Assembly (NCBI GenBank): GCA_020532545.1
Contig: JAJBAW010000025.1
Location: 1-36,357 of the forward strand
Source of the DNA: Candidatus Cloacimonadota bacterium
GTDB lineage: Bacteria > Cloacimonadota > Cloacimonadia > Cloacimonadales > Cloacimonadaceae
Length of the DNA stretch: 36,357 nucleotides
Direction of reading: 5' to 3'
The translations under genes and the position numbers were made by a program. Below the pieces are notes generated by a model. The model was given only the letters and a program-made list of their open reading frames with translations. It was not told the origin of the DNA and searched no databases. Positions 8,359 to 19,500 of the stretch are shown in pieces; within the stretch, counting starts at the first letter, position 1; the number at the start of each line of letters is the position of its first letter.

Positions 8359-11247
8359 ATGATTACAGATTATCAGGCAAAATATTACGCTTACGAGCTT
8401 GGCAGACAAGGCGGTGCCGGTGTGGATCGTGTGGGCAGAGCACTATTTGATGCTTGTGTAGATTTGAATCCCCACCAGATCGAAGCGTCTCTGTTTAGCT
8501 TGAGATCTCCCATCTCCAAAGGTGTTTTGCTGGCTGATGAAGTGGGCTTGGGCAAGACTATCGAAGCGGGACTAACTATCTGCCAGTATTGGGCTGAAAA
8601 GAAACGCAGGATTTTGGTGATCAGCCCGGCTTCGCTGCGCAAGCAATGGGCTTTGGAGCTGGAAGAGAAGTTCAATCTACCGGTGATCGTGCTGGATGCC
8701 AAGACCTCCAAGGACCTCTTGAAAAAGGGGCACGACAATCCCTTTGACACAAAGCATATCTGTATCGTTTCCATGCACTATGCCGGACGCATGGCAGAAT
8801 CCATCAAGCTACTCCCCTGGAACCTGGTGGTGATAGACGAAGCTCATAAACTGCGCAATGCATACCGGCAAAGCAACAAAATAGGGCAACGCATCCGTTG
8901 GGCCACGGATGGAGGCAAAAAGATACTCTTAACCGCCACCCCTCTGCAGAATTCGCTGGTTGAATTATACGGCATTTCCACCCTCATAGACGAAAATATC
9001 TTTGGAGATTTACCCTCCTTTAGAACCCAGTACATGAATGCCACCGGAGATCTGGAAGATTTACGCTCCAGATTGCAAAGCTTTTGCTGGCGGACCTTGC
9101 GTAGCCAGGTGCTGGAATATGTAAAATTCACTGAACGCAGGCTGATCACCAGGCCTTTTACCCCCACGCAGCAAGAGCATGACCTGTATGTGGGAGTCTC
9201 GGAATTCCTGATGCGTGATGGTAACTATGCCTTGCCCCAGGGCCAAAAGCATCTGCTGATCTTACTGGTACGCAAGGTACTGGCTTCTTCACCTCAGGCG
9301 GTGGCTGGCACCCTGGAAGTCATCAAAGACCGCCTTGTGCGCTTAAGGCAGGATTACAAAAATCAACAATCCTCTGTGGAACAGCTCATTATTGATGATT
9401 TCATCGATGACGACATGCTGGATGAACTTCTGGAAGACCAGGAAGATCTGGAAACTGAAACCGCTGAAGAGACAGAAAGCACCGATAGCAAAACCAATGA
9501 GATCGATATACAAAAGCTGGAAAGCGAGATCAAAGAGCTCAATGGTTTTATAGAAACTGCCCGGAACTTCGGTGCAGATTCAAAATCCAAAGCTCTGCTC
9601 ACTGCCCTGGAGATTGGCTTTCAGCAGATGAAAAAAATGGGTGCCGCCCAGAAAGCGGTGATCTTTACAGAATCCAGGAGAACCCAGGCCTGGCTGAAGG
9701 AATTTCTGGAAGCGAATGGGCATCAGGATAAAGTACAGACCTTTAATGGCTCCAATAAAGATGATGCCAGCGGGCAGATTTATGAAGACTGGCTGAAAAA
9801 AAACAAAGATACAGGCAGATCCTCCGGTTCCCGGCAGGTAGATTTGCGCACCGCTATTATCGACCATTTCAGAGATTCCGCCAGCATCCTCATTGCCACG
9901 GAAGCCGGAGCTGAAGGGCTCAACCTGCAATTTGCCTCTCTGGTGATCAATTACGATCTTCCCTGGAATCCCCAACGCATAGAGCAAAGAATAGGACGCT
10001 GCCACCGTTATGGGCAAAAGTACGATGTGGTAGTAATCAACTTTCTGAATGAACGCAATGAAGCCGACCGGCGAGTTTACGAGATTCTGAGCAATAAATT
10101 CCACCTCTTTACGGGTGTTTTTGGCGCTTCTGACGATGTTCTGGGCTCTCTGGAATCGGGAGTGGATTTTGAACGCAAGGTTCTGGAAATCTACCAGCAA
10201 TGCCGCACCCATGATGAGATTGCCCTGGCCTTCAAAAAACTTCAGGCCGAGCTGGATGCTTCGATTCAGACCCGGCTGAAAGAAACTCGCCAAAAGTTGC
10301 TGGAGCATTATGATGAGGATGTGCATGAGCGCCTCAAAATCAATCATAAAGATGCGATGCAGACCCTGGATAGGATTGCCAGGCTGTTCTGGCAGCTCAC
10401 CAAGCACATCTTGAAAGATAATGCCGCTTTTTATGAGCATAATCATAGCTTCAAACTCAATAAATCCCCCATCAGAGGCAGCAAAGCTGGCAACTACCGC
10501 CTCATCTCCAAAGATGGCGAAAACTACGGCAAAGACTTTCTTTACCGCATGAGCCACCCCTTGGGCGAATATGTGCTGGAGCAGGGTAAGAAGAAAGCCT
10601 GCCCCTCTGCTGAAGTGATCTTTGACATCACGCATCATCCCACCAGAATCAGCCTCATCGAACAGCTCAAGGGCAAGCAGGGCTGGTTGAAACTTGATTT
10701 ACTGACCGTTAATTCCCTGGATATAGAAGAATATCTGCTTTTTACGGCTATTGATGAGGATGGCAAGAATCTGGATCAGGAAACCTGCGAAAAGCTGATG
10801 CTATGCGAGGGCAGCCTATCCAGCGCCAGCTATGACAGCTCCGGCATAGAATCCCGTTTGCAAGCTGATGCAGAACGTCATGCGCAAGCCACGCTGAGCA
10901 AAAATCTGGAAGAAAATAATAAACACTTTATCGAAGCCCGCGACCAATTGGAAAAATGGGCTGAGGATATGATCAAGTCCGTAGAACAAGAGCTGGATAA
11001 TATCAAAAGACAGATTCAAGAGAAGCAACGCTCATGCAGGCAAAGTACCACTATGCAAGAACAAAAAGACTTGCAGGAAGAGATTGTCAAACTGGAAAAA
11101 AAGAAACGGAAAATGCGGGAAAAGATCTTCGATACCGAAGATCAAATCGCTGAGAAACGTGATAAGCTGATAGATGCACTATCGCACCGTCTAAAACAAA
11201 AAACTAAGGTAAACACTTTATTTACAATACACTGGAAAGTAGTATAA
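8359..11247 (+). CDS. SNF2/RapA-like DEAH helicase, first gene of Hma-like defence operon
   Basis: Superfamily 2 DNA translocase of 962 residues. Seen: Q-motif region HQIEASLFSL, Walker A LLADEVGLGKTIEAG near residue 60, motif II VVIDEAHKLRN near 160, motif III LLTATPLQNS, then the C-terminal helicase half with ATEAGAEGLNLQ (motif V) and RIEQRIGRCHRYGQ (motif VI) near 540-555. A very acidic linker lies at about 345-380 and a long coiled coil at about 860-955. Known: SNF2-type translocases accompany methylases in DISARM, BREX type III and Hma-type systems. The next gene follows after 27 bases. Ribosome site is weak (TAGGTAG) just before the ATG at 8359. No sign of decay. The substrate is not deducible. 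Confidence 0.93.
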   Translation: MITDYQAKYYAYELGRQGGAGVDRVGRALFDACVDLNPHQIEASLFSLRSPISKGVLLADEVGLGKTIEAGLTICQYWAEKKRRILVISPASLRKQWALELEEKFNLPVIVLDAKTSKDLLKKGHDNPFDTKHICIVSMHYAGRMAESIKLLPWNLVVIDEAHKLRNAYRQSNKIGQRIRWATDGGKKILLTATPLQNSLVELYGISTLIDENIFGDLPSFRTQYMNATGDLEDLRSRLQSFCWRTLRSQVLEYVKFTERRLITRPFTPTQQEHDLYVGVSEFLMRDGNYALPQGQKHLLILLVRKVLASSPQAVAGTLEVIKDRLVRLRQDYKNQQSSVEQLIIDDFIDDDMLDELLEDQEDLETETAEETESTDSKTNEIDIQKLESEIKELNGFIETARNFGADSKSKALLTALEIGFQQMKKMGAAQKAVIFTESRRTQAWLKEFLEANGHQDKVQTFNGSNKDDASGQIYEDWLKKNKDTGRSSGSRQVDLRTAIIDHFRDSASILIATEAGAEGLNLQFASLVINYDLPWNPQRIEQRIGRCHRYGQKYDVVVINFLNERNEADRRVYEILSNKFHLFTGVFGASDDVLGSLESGVDFERKVLEIYQQCRTHDEIALAFKKLQAELDASIQTRLKETRQKLLEHYDEDVHERLKINHKDAMQTLDRIARLFWQLTKHILKDNAAFYEHNHSFKLNKSPIRGSKAGNYRLISKDGENYGKDFLYRMSHPLGEYVLEQGKKKACPSAEVIFDITHHPTRISLIEQLKGKQGWLKLDLLTVNSLDIEEYLLFTAIDEDGKNLDQETCEKLMLCEGSLSSASYDSSGIESRLQADAERHAQATLSKNLEENNKHFIEARDQLEKWAEDMIKSVEQELDNIKRQIQEKQRSCRQSTTMQEQKDLQEEIVKLEKKKRKMREKIFDTEDQIAEKRDKLIDALSHRLKQKTKVNTLFTIHWKVV

Positions 11248-11274
11248 TGTCCCGCACAGGAAAAAGGAGTTTCG

Positions 11275-14200
11275 ATGCCCAGCACCGAGCAATTACGCAA
11301 TAAACTGCTAAATAAACTAAAAGAGCTCTTTCAGCTCAATCAACCCGATCTGGATTTCGGCTTTTACCGCATCATGCACGCCAAAGCAGATCAAGTCCTC
11401 AGTTTCATAGAAAATGACCTTTTAGTGGTGATCCAGGATGCCTTTGGTACGGTGGATGAAGAGAAAAGGCAGCAGCTAAAACAAGAGCTTGATACGGCTA
11501 TCCAGACTGCTATAGACTTTGGTGCCCCTGATCCCGAAACTACGCCCAAAGTGATAGAAGCTCGTGCGAAATACGAGGCTATCAAAGATAGTGCCAGCTC
11601 CGAAGCGGAAATCTATGACCATCTCTATCGCTTCTTTGAACGCTACTGGGATGATGGAGACTTTATCTCCAGACGCTATTATACCAGAGAAACCCCTGGT
11701 AAGGCGGCACCATTTGCCATTCCCTACAACGGTGAGGAAGTGAAGCTGCATTGGGCAAATGCAGACCAGTATTACATTAAGACCACCGAGTACTTTAGCA
11801 ATTTTACGGTGAATCTTAGTGATGCCATCAAAGGCTTGAGAGAGCTTAAAAAGCAAGGCGAAGTACAAGAGATAGACTTGGATGAAAATAGTATCCCGGA
11901 AGGCCTGAAGCTGCATTTCCAGATAGTGGATGCCACCGAAGGCGATCATGCCAATGTAAAAGCCAGCGAGGCCAGCAAACGCTACTTTATCCTCCACGAA
12001 GCCAAACCTCTTGAACTGAATGATCAAAATGAGCTGATTATAAACTTTGAATACAGGCCGGACTCTGCCAAGACCAAACAAGAAATCCGCAATAAAGAAA
12101 CTGTGACGCTGATCATGGATGCGCTAAAAGACCTGGGAGATGAACCACAAAATGAAGCTCCCTCTGCTTCTGTATTTAAGGATTATCTGAAGGCGCTTTC
12201 CACCCTGATCCCCACCGAAAAAGAAAAGGATAGAACCCTGCTGGCGAGGTATCTCAATCAATACACAGCTCGCAACACCATGGACTATTTTATCCACAAA
12301 GACCTGGGTGCCTTCTTGAAAAGGGAGCTGGATTTCTACATCAAAAACGAAGTAATGCATCTGGATGATATCGAGAATGCCGATGCTCCCAAGGTGGAAG
12401 ATTATCTGGCCAAGATCAAAGTGCTACGCAAGATTGCCGGTAAACTGATAGAGTTTATGGCACAACTTGAGGACTTTCAAAAGAAGCTCTGGCTAAAAAA
12501 GAAGTTTGTGGTGGAGACAAATTATTGCATCACTCTGGACCGGGTTCCAGAAGAGCTCTATACTCTGATTATCGCCAACGAAGATCAGCACGATGAATGG
12601 GTGAATCTCTTTGCCATAGATGAAATAGAAGGCGATGCCGTGACTCCTGCCTACACTGTGCCACTTCGCACCGAATTCCTCAAAGCCAATGATAAACTCG
12701 TGCTGGATACCCGTTTCTTTGATGCTGCTTTCAAGGCTAAACTGCTCAGCTCGATTCAGGATTTTGATGAACAATGCGATGGTCTGCTCATTCATAGTGA
12801 GAACTTTCAAGCCTTAAATCTGTTGCAAGAGAAGTACAGGGAGCAAGTTAAGTGTATTTATATTGATCCACCGTATAATGCAAAATCATCAGAAATATTG
12901 TATAAAAACACATTTAAAGACTCATCTTGGCTATGCCTTATTGATAATCGCTTGACTTCGGCTAAGAGTTTATTTAAAGATTCGGGTGTTCAGATTGTAG
13001 CGATAGATGAAGTTGAACAAGAGGTTCTTGGGCGTTTGCTATCCGAACATTACCCTGAACATGAAAAAAGCTGCATTACATTGGTTCATAATCCATCTGG
13101 CCAACAAGGGGATAATTTTACATTTACGCATGAGTTTGCATACTTCTTATATCCGAAACCAGGAAGATATATATCTGAGCACGTAAGGGATGAAGAAAGT
13201 GATTGGGATATTCGGAATTTAAGGGATGTGACTGGTGATGAATCATATAGAACATCTGGAGCTAATTGTTTCTATGCTATAAAGATCAAGGGTGACGTGA
13301 TAATTGGGTTTGGAGATGTGTGTCCTAATGAATTCCACCCTAAAGTGAATGAAACTCTTCCTGATGGCACAATTGAGGTATATCCTATTGACCCACAAGG
13401 AGTAGAAAGAAAGTGGAGATTCTCCAGACACACTATTGAGTCAATTCAAAACGAACTAATTGTGCATTACTTGAAGCAGAGAGACACATATGACATTAAG
13501 AGAATAAAGAAGACATTCAATTATAAGTCATGTTGGACAGACTCTAAGTACTCAGGGAACAATCATGGCACACAATTATTGAATCAGATTTTACCTGGTA
13601 ATCCATTCACATATCCCAAGTCTATATTTACGAGTATTGATTGTATTCATGCCGGTACAAACCTAGAAAAAAATCCAACAATTTTAGATTACTTTGCTGG
13701 TTCAGGTACGACCGGTCACGCTGTAATCAATCTCAATCGTGAGGATGATGGCCAGCGTAAGTACATCTTGGTAGAAATGGGCGATTATTTTGACACCGTA
13801 CTCAAGCCCCGCATCAGCAAGGTTATCTACAGCGCAGACTGGAAAGACGGTAAGCCTAAAAACCGTGATACCGGCATCAGTCACTGCTATAAGTATCTGC
13901 GTTTGGAAAGTTATGAAGATACGCTCAATAATCTGGTGCTCCAAAGCGATCCCATCCGTGACGGGGCTATGGAGGCAAGCGATTCCCTCAAAGAAGATTA
14001 TCTGCTGCACTATATGCTGGATGTGGAGAGCCGGGGCAGCCAAAGCTTGCTCAATATCGATGCTTTCCAAGACCCTATGTCCTATCTCCTCAAGGTAAAA
14101 AAGCCCGGCAGTGATGAATACATAGAAAAAGCCGTGGACTTGATCGAGACCTTCAATTACCTCATCGGCCTCAGGCTGGTTCATCTTGCCGAGCCGCAGA

Positions 14201-14595
14201 CCTTTGATGCTTCTTTCAGGCGTGTGGCAGATCCGGATTTACCCCAAGATCAGGATACCAGGCTGATGCTGGCTGAAGATTTGAAACAATCCACAGATGG
14301 CAAATGGTGGATCCGCAAGCTGGAGGGTTGGGTGCCCAAGAATCCCTATAGCCCCAATGATGGGTTGAAAGAGAAAGTGTTGATCGTCTGGCGCAAGCTG
14401 ACCGGCAATCTGGAGGAAGATAACCTCATCCTGGATACCTGGTTCCAGAAGAACCGCATCAGCACTCTGGACTGGGAATTTGATACCATCTATGTGAATG
14501 GCAGCAACAACCTGCCCAATCTGCAAAGGGAAGGCGATAGCTGGAAAGTGCGTTTGATCGAAGAAGAATTTATGAAACGGATGTGGGAGCAGTGA
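11275..14595 (+). CDS. Large adenine/cytosine-N DNA methyltransferase (type III Mod-like, beta class), mosaic
   Basis: DNA methylase of 1106 residues. Seen: catalytic DPPYN at 531-535 preceding the SAM-binding FAGSGTT at 807-813, the motif order of beta-class N6-adenine/N4-cytosine enzymes (PF01555, shared with type III Mod). Between them lies a variable segment that should contain target recognition. About 520 residues precede the catalytic core, far more than in classical Mod, and about 290 follow it. An AAAAAGGAG site precedes the ATG. Composition is striking: hand counts give 31/60 G+C at 11941-12000 and 13981-14040 but 18/60 at 12841-12900 and 23/60 at 13081-13140. Thus residues roughly 520-818, the whole catalytic and recognition core, look imported into an otherwise native gene. 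The frame is intact. Expected role: self-marking for the restriction-like genes around it. Confidence 0.93.
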   Translation: MPSTEQLRNKLLNKLKELFQLNQPDLDFGFYRIMHAKADQVLSFIENDLLVVIQDAFGTVDEEKRQQLKQELDTAIQTAIDFGAPDPETTPKVIEARAKYEAIKDSASSEAEIYDHLYRFFERYWDDGDFISRRYYTRETPGKAAPFAIPYNGEEVKLHWANADQYYIKTTEYFSNFTVNLSDAIKGLRELKKQGEVQEIDLDENSIPEGLKLHFQIVDATEGDHANVKASEASKRYFILHEAKPLELNDQNELIINFEYRPDSAKTKQEIRNKETVTLIMDALKDLGDEPQNEAPSASVFKDYLKALSTLIPTEKEKDRTLLARYLNQYTARNTMDYFIHKDLGAFLKRELDFYIKNEVMHLDDIENADAPKVEDYLAKIKVLRKIAGKLIEFMAQLEDFQKKLWLKKKFVVETNYCITLDRVPEELYTLIIANEDQHDEWVNLFAIDEIEGDAVTPAYTVPLRTEFLKANDKLVLDTRFFDAAFKAKLLSSIQDFDEQCDGLLIHSENFQALNLLQEKYREQVKCIYIDPPYNAKSSEILYKNTFKDSSWLCLIDNRLTSAKSLFKDSGVQIVAIDEVEQEVLGRLLSEHYPEHEKSCITLVHNPSGQQGDNFTFTHEFAYFLYPKPGRYISEHVRDEESDWDIRNLRDVTGDESYRTSGANCFYAIKIKGDVIIGFGDVCPNEFHPKVNETLPDGTIEVYPIDPQGVERKWRFSRHTIESIQNELIVHYLKQRDTYDIKRIKKTFNYKSCWTDSKYSGNNHGTQLLNQILPGNPFTYPKSIFTSIDCIHAGTNLEKNPTILDYFAGSGTTGHAVINLNREDDGQRKYILVEMGDYFDTVLKPRISKVIYSADWKDGKPKNRDTGISHCYKYLRLESYEDTLNNLVLQSDPIRDGAMEASDSLKEDYLLHYMLDVESRGSQSLLNIDAFQDPMSYLLKVKKPGSDEYIEKAVDLIETFNYLIGLRLVHLAEPQTFDASFRRVADPDLPQDQDTRLMLAEDLKQSTDGKWWIRKLEGWVPKNPYSPNDGLKEKVLIVWRKLTGNLEEDNLILDTWFQKNRISTLDWEFDTIYVNGSNNLPNLQREGDSWKVRLIEEEFMKRMWEQ

Positions 14596-14778
14596 AATCA
14601 AGGCTTTCACTTGACGATAAGTTGTGCTTGATTAAGTATGATATCATAATAATGATACGACCTAACTCCATGCAATCGTTTAAGTTAGATGATGGTATGG
14701 CAATTCTTGGGGAAATTCTTTTCACTAAGGATGAAAATACAATACTCACAAAAATGTTTTTACTTTAGGGGAGGAAAG
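14596..14778. other. Gap after methylase holding a doubtful 61-codon frame
   Basis: A plus-strand frame runs from an ATG at 14583, inside the methylase end, to a TAG at 14766-14768. It is AT-rich, has no ribosome site and no recognisable motif. It may be a decayed gene end left when the AAA-DUF4276 pair was inserted. I do not call it as a gene. Confidence 0.3.
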
Positions 14779-15912
14779 ATGGACAAAGAACAAAGACATA
14801 AGCTAAAAGAAATTGAGATAAAAGGGTTTAAATCTATTGGTAAGAAACAGAATATCTACTTTGGCGATATCAATGTGTTGATTGGTGCAAATGGAGTAGG
14901 TAAAAGTAATCTAGTTTCCTTTTTTCAACTTCTAAACCGTTTATCTGAAGAGCAGTTACAGGCTTTTATAGGTAAGCAAGGCTATGCAGATTCTATCTTG
15001 CATTATGGAACCAAAACTACGGATAGGTTTTCTGCCAGACTTAGCTTTGTGAATGAAGTAAATAGTATTCTTAATTACGAGTTTGCTTTAGTCCATTCTT
15101 ATGCTGGCCAAATGATGTTCGCCTATGAGAATATTGATAATAATGCCTTCATAATGGGTACGCAAAAAAGAGCAAAACTGATAACAATGGGCTCTGGGCA
15201 TGCAGAAAGTAAGCTGTTACACGAAAAGTCATCAAGCAAAGCAACTGATATTTTAGCATTGCTAAGACAGATAAAAGTGTTTCAGTTTCACGACACTTCA
15301 GATCGATCGCTCATTAGGCAGCCCGGAATGATGCAGGACAATAGGTACCTCCATTCTGATGGCAGTAATTTGTCATCCTATCTGTATCAGATGAAAAAAA
15401 GTAAAACTGGAGCAGATTATTACAAGCGTATTATAAGTAGAATATGCGAAATCATGCCCCAATTTAAGGATTTTGCCCTGGAACCACTTATGGATAATCC
15501 CGCAATGATAAGGCTTGATTGGAAACATAAGAGAAAAGAGCATATTTTCGGTGTAAATCAAATATCTGATGGTTCCTTGCGTTTCATGGCATTAGCGACC
15601 CTACTTTTGCAACCACCGGATTCCTTACCCAATGTGATAGTGATTGACGAACCGGAGCTTGGACTGCACCCGGAAGCTCTGATTGATTTGGTAGGTATGA
15701 TCAAAATAGCAGCACAAAATTGCCAGATTATTCTATCTACCCAGTCCTCTTTCTTGTTAGATTTCTTTAATGTTAACGATATCATTGTGGTTGAAGCGAA
15801 GGACGATACAACAATATTCAATCGACTGGAGCAAAATAAACTAACTGAATGGGTCAAGGACTATACTATGTCCGAGTTATGGGAAAAGAACCTTATCGGA
15901 GGCCGCCCATGA
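14779..15912 (+). CDS. AAA_21-type (OLD/RloA-like) ATPase embedded in the operon
   Basis: ATPase of 377 residues from the ATG at 14779, chosen because GGGGAGGAAAG lies just upstream; an upstream ATG at 14689 has no such site. Seen: EIEIKGFKSIGKKQ start, Walker A GANGVGKS at 36-43, a QISDGSLRFMAL signature-like segment near 260, Walker B VIVIDEPELGLHP near 290 and a switch region ILSTQSSFLLDFF. Its stop overlaps the next start as ATGA, so it is coupled to the DUF4276 gene. Sampled G+C is 22/60 at 15421-15480, below the flanking methylase ends and the Res-like gene, in keeping with a cassette inserted between them. Known: ATPase + DUF4276 pairs are common in defence islands; the mechanism is not settled. 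It is a different subfamily member from the ATPase at 5890-6996. Confidence 0.88.
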   Translation: MDKEQRHKLKEIEIKGFKSIGKKQNIYFGDINVLIGANGVGKSNLVSFFQLLNRLSEEQLQAFIGKQGYADSILHYGTKTTDRFSARLSFVNEVNSILNYEFALVHSYAGQMMFAYENIDNNAFIMGTQKRAKLITMGSGHAESKLLHEKSSSKATDILALLRQIKVFQFHDTSDRSLIRQPGMMQDNRYLHSDGSNLSSYLYQMKKSKTGADYYKRIISRICEIMPQFKDFALEPLMDNPAMIRLDWKHKRKEHIFGVNQISDGSLRFMALATLLLQPPDSLPNVIVIDEPELGLHPEALIDLVGMIKIAAQNCQIILSTQSSFLLDFFNVNDIIVVEAKDDTTIFNRLEQNKLTEWVKDYTMSELWEKNLIGGRP

Positions 15913-16583
15913 TTTATCTGAATGTTCTTGTTGAAGGTTATGCAGAGAAAGGATTTATAGAAAGTATTGTAGCAGACCATTTAGGTAGATTTTGCGTATC
16001 AGCTGTAGCTGCCTGCTTTCAAACGAAGTTCGACTCGGATTTGGGAAAAAAATACAAAGGGGGAGTGGTAAGCTACTCGCAAGTAAGACGTGATTTGAGC
16101 ACCTGGATGAAGCAAGACCGCAGGGATGATTGTAGATTCACCACAATGATTGATGTGTATGGGATAGGCGATGATTTCCCGGGATTCAGGGAAGCCATGA
16201 AACAAAGAGACCCTTACGAGAAAGTTAGGACTCTTGAGACTGCCCTATGTGAAGAAATCCAAGATAGGCGTTTCATCCCATATTTTCAATTGCACGAGTT
16301 CGAGGCTTTGATCTTTGCTGATCCAGCCAAGCTGGAAATGGAATACCTGGAATATGGAAAAGAGATTACGAGTTTGGTTACTCTTAGCGCTGATACTCCT
16401 CCGGAGCGGATTAATGATAATCCCAGTACATCTCCTTCTCACAGAATCAAGAAGCTTATTCCGCCTTATGATAAGTACTATGCAGGAAGTAGAATCACAG
16501 AATTAATTGGCTTAGAAACAATCAGGCAAAGATGCCCTCATTTTAATGAATGGCTTACAAAACTTGAAGGGTTAAATAGCTAA
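15909..16583 (+). CDS. DUF4276 family protein (TOPRIM-like partner of AAA ATPase)
   Basis: Protein of 224 residues. Seen: NVLVEGYAEKGFIESI at 5-20 (conserved VEG.xE), DVYGIGDDFPGF near 85-96, and HEFEALIFADP near 135-145, the three signature stretches of DUF4276. Known: the family is regarded as TOPRIM/OLD-nuclease-like, with the acids coordinating metal; activity here is inferred. The start is the ATG inside the ATGA overlap with the ATPase; the stop TAA overlaps the next gene's ATG (TAATG at 16581-16585). These overlaps show the pair is fully integrated into the operon's translation rather than a loose neighbour. Confidence 0.88.
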   Translation: MIYLNVLVEGYAEKGFIESIVADHLGRFCVSAVAACFQTKFDSDLGKKYKGGVVSYSQVRRDLSTWMKQDRRDDCRFTTMIDVYGIGDDFPGFREAMKQRDPYEKVRTLETALCEEIQDRRFIPYFQLHEFEALIFADPAKLEMEYLEYGKEITSLVTLSADTPPERINDNPSTSPSHRIKKLIPPYDKYYAGSRITELIGLETIRQRCPHFNEWLTKLEGLNS

Positions 16584-19500
16584 TGGCACGTCAACCAAAA
16601 GAGAAAAACCACAAATTCACCAATAAACTGATCTTGAATCAGTGGTTAATGAGCCAATTTGGGATTGATCCCCTGCTGGAATATGAAGACAAGAGCCGTC
16701 CCTTCCACAAGCTGGCAGCACCCATCAAAGATGCCCGGCTGGAGGGTTTTGATAACGATGGCTTACACAAGTTCTATCATGCTTTGGTGGAGAGTGAGCT
16801 GTTTTACAACGAGTTCCACCCTATCAGCAAAGAACAGCTCCTGATCTATGAAGAGAACATAGTTTCTCATACCAGGACTATCAATACGATGCGTAGCCGT
16901 CCCATTGTCTGGAAGTATTTTCAATGGCTCACACTGCTCTTTGTGGAAATCTATCTGGATCGCTATTTTACGGATAAAGAGAAGCTCTTGGAGGATTTGA
17001 ATGCCTATGTTGATCGCTTTAATGCAAAATGGACTGGCTTTCAGAATGTCGAGCTCTATTTCTTGGATGACTTGAACAAGCTCTGTCTGCAAAATGCTAC
17101 CGGTAGCGGAAAGACGCTGCTGATGCATGTGAATCTCTTGCAGTTCCGCAGCTATGCCAAGAAGTCTCGTGAGGGTAGTGAGATTTCCAGAGTAATCCTA
17201 CTCAGCCCCAATGAACGGCTTAGCGAACAGCATTTGGAAGAGCTAAAGCTAAGCGGGTTTGGCTTTGCCCAGAGACTGAACACGAAGCAAAGCGGCAGCC
17301 TGGACATGATTGACGTGATTGAAATCACCAAATTGGGCGATACTGAAGGGCCCAATACTATTGCCACCCGCAGTCTGGGAGATCAAAACCTGCTGTTGGT
17401 GGATGAGGGGCATCGGGGGATGAGCGGAAAAGAAGAAGGCGTGTGGTTCACCAGACGTTCAGAACTCTGCGCCAAAGGCTTTACTTTCGAGTATTCTGCC
17501 ACCTTTGCCCAAGCTGTGGCTGCTGCGGGTAATAAGACCTTTGAGGATAGCTATGCCAAGACCATCATCTTCGACTATTCTTATCGCTGGTTTTATGAGG
17601 ACGGCTTTGGTAAAGACTACCAGATTTTGAACCTTCCCAAGACCTATAGCCAGGTGCAGGATGTGTATCTGACAGCTTGTCTGCTGAAGTACTATCAACA
17701 GCTTAAGGTATATGAGGACAAGAAGCTGGAGCTGGTTCCCTTCAATCTGGAAAAGCCGCTCTGGGTATTTGTCGGAAGCACTGTTACCAAAGCGAAGGGT
17801 GGAACAAATGACGAAAAGATAGTGGCTGCTGATGTTGCCCAGATAATTGTCTTTATAGCCAAGTTTCTTTGCAATTCTGCGGTGTTCCAAAGCAGTATTC
17901 AGCGGATTCTCTATGATAATGGCAATAGTACCGGCTTGCTTGATAAGGACGGAAACGACATCTTTGCTCATTCCTTCAATTACCTCCTCAAGATTATCAA
18001 TCCCCAGGATGGTATTGAAGCACTTTATCGTGATATCTTAGCGCAGCTCTTCAATAATCCCGCCAATGGACAACTGAGAATGGATAGAATTAAGGGCGAT
18101 TCCGGAGAAGTGGCATTGTATCTTGGTAATAGTGATACACCCTTTGGTTTGATAAATGTAGGTGATGCCAAGGGACTGTGCGATCATGTGGATGAGTATG
18201 CTAAACAAAATGATATCCAGCTTAGTGTAGGTGATAGCGATTTCAGCGAAGCGATGTTTGCTTCCGTGAAGGATTCTTCCTCACCCATCAATCTTCTCAT
18301 CGGCTCCAAGAAGTTTGTAGAAGGTTGGGATTGCTGGCGGGTGAGTACGATGGGACTTATGCATGTGGGCAAGAGCGAAGGAACGCAAATTATCCAGCTA
18401 TTTGGGCGCGGTGTACGCCTCAAAGGTTATGAGTGGAGCTTGAAGCGCAGCGGCCATTCTTATGCTACCACCAAGCCCAATTTCATCGAAGATATCGAAA
18501 CCCTCAATGTCTTTGGCATCGAATCGGACTTCATGGAAAAATTCAGACAATATCTAAAAGATGAAGGTTTGCCAGGCAATGAGAAACGCTTGGTTATCAC
18601 CATTCCCATGAACGTCACTGCCGATTTTGGCAAGAGGCTCAAGATTCTAAGACCGAAAAAGAAGAAAGACGGCTCGGAATACGATTTCAAGAAAGATGGC
18701 CCCGTACCAACTTTGGGCATTGTCCCGCCGTATCTGCAGAAGAATCAAGTGGTTTCGGATTGGTATCCTCGCATCCAGACTATCAAGTCTGCTGGCGCAG
18801 TTCAAGGTGGCAACAAGGATGAAGTTAAGCTGAGAAGAAAGCAGATCAACTTGCTGGATATGGATCGCTTGTACTTCGAACTGGAAAGATTTAAGCGAGA
18901 ACAGAGGATGTACAACCTCAATCTCACTAAGCAGGGGATGCTGAGCCTACTTAGCGATTCATCCTGGTATAGGCTGTATCTGCCACAAACAAGGCTGAGC
19001 CCCCAAAACTATGATGAAGTGCTGATCCTGCAACAGATCGCTACCGAGCTGCTCAGGCGGTTCTGCGAGAAATACTACAATTTCTGTAAGGATTCCTTTA
19101 TAAAGCCAAGAATGGAGCTTAGAGATCTCACCCGTGAGGATGATAATCTGCCCTCAGATGATGTCTATCGGTTGATTGTAGATGGCGATGATGCAACCGT
19201 GATTGCACAGATTGAAAAGCTGAAACAAGAGATTATGAACAATAAAGATGAACTCCTATCTGTCGGTGACCTCAAGGCTTGTAACTTTGGCAAACATCTC
19301 TTTCAGCCCCTGTTCCATGTGCGCAATGGCGGCAATATCACAATCCTGCCTGTGGCGTTTAACGAAAGTGAGTATCAGTTTATCACCGATTTGAAAACTT
19401 GGTGCGACAAGAACACGAAAGTTATGAAAGATAAGGGGCTGGAGCTATATCTCTTGCGTAACCTCAGCATGGGTAAGGGTGTGGGCTTCTTTGAGGCTGG

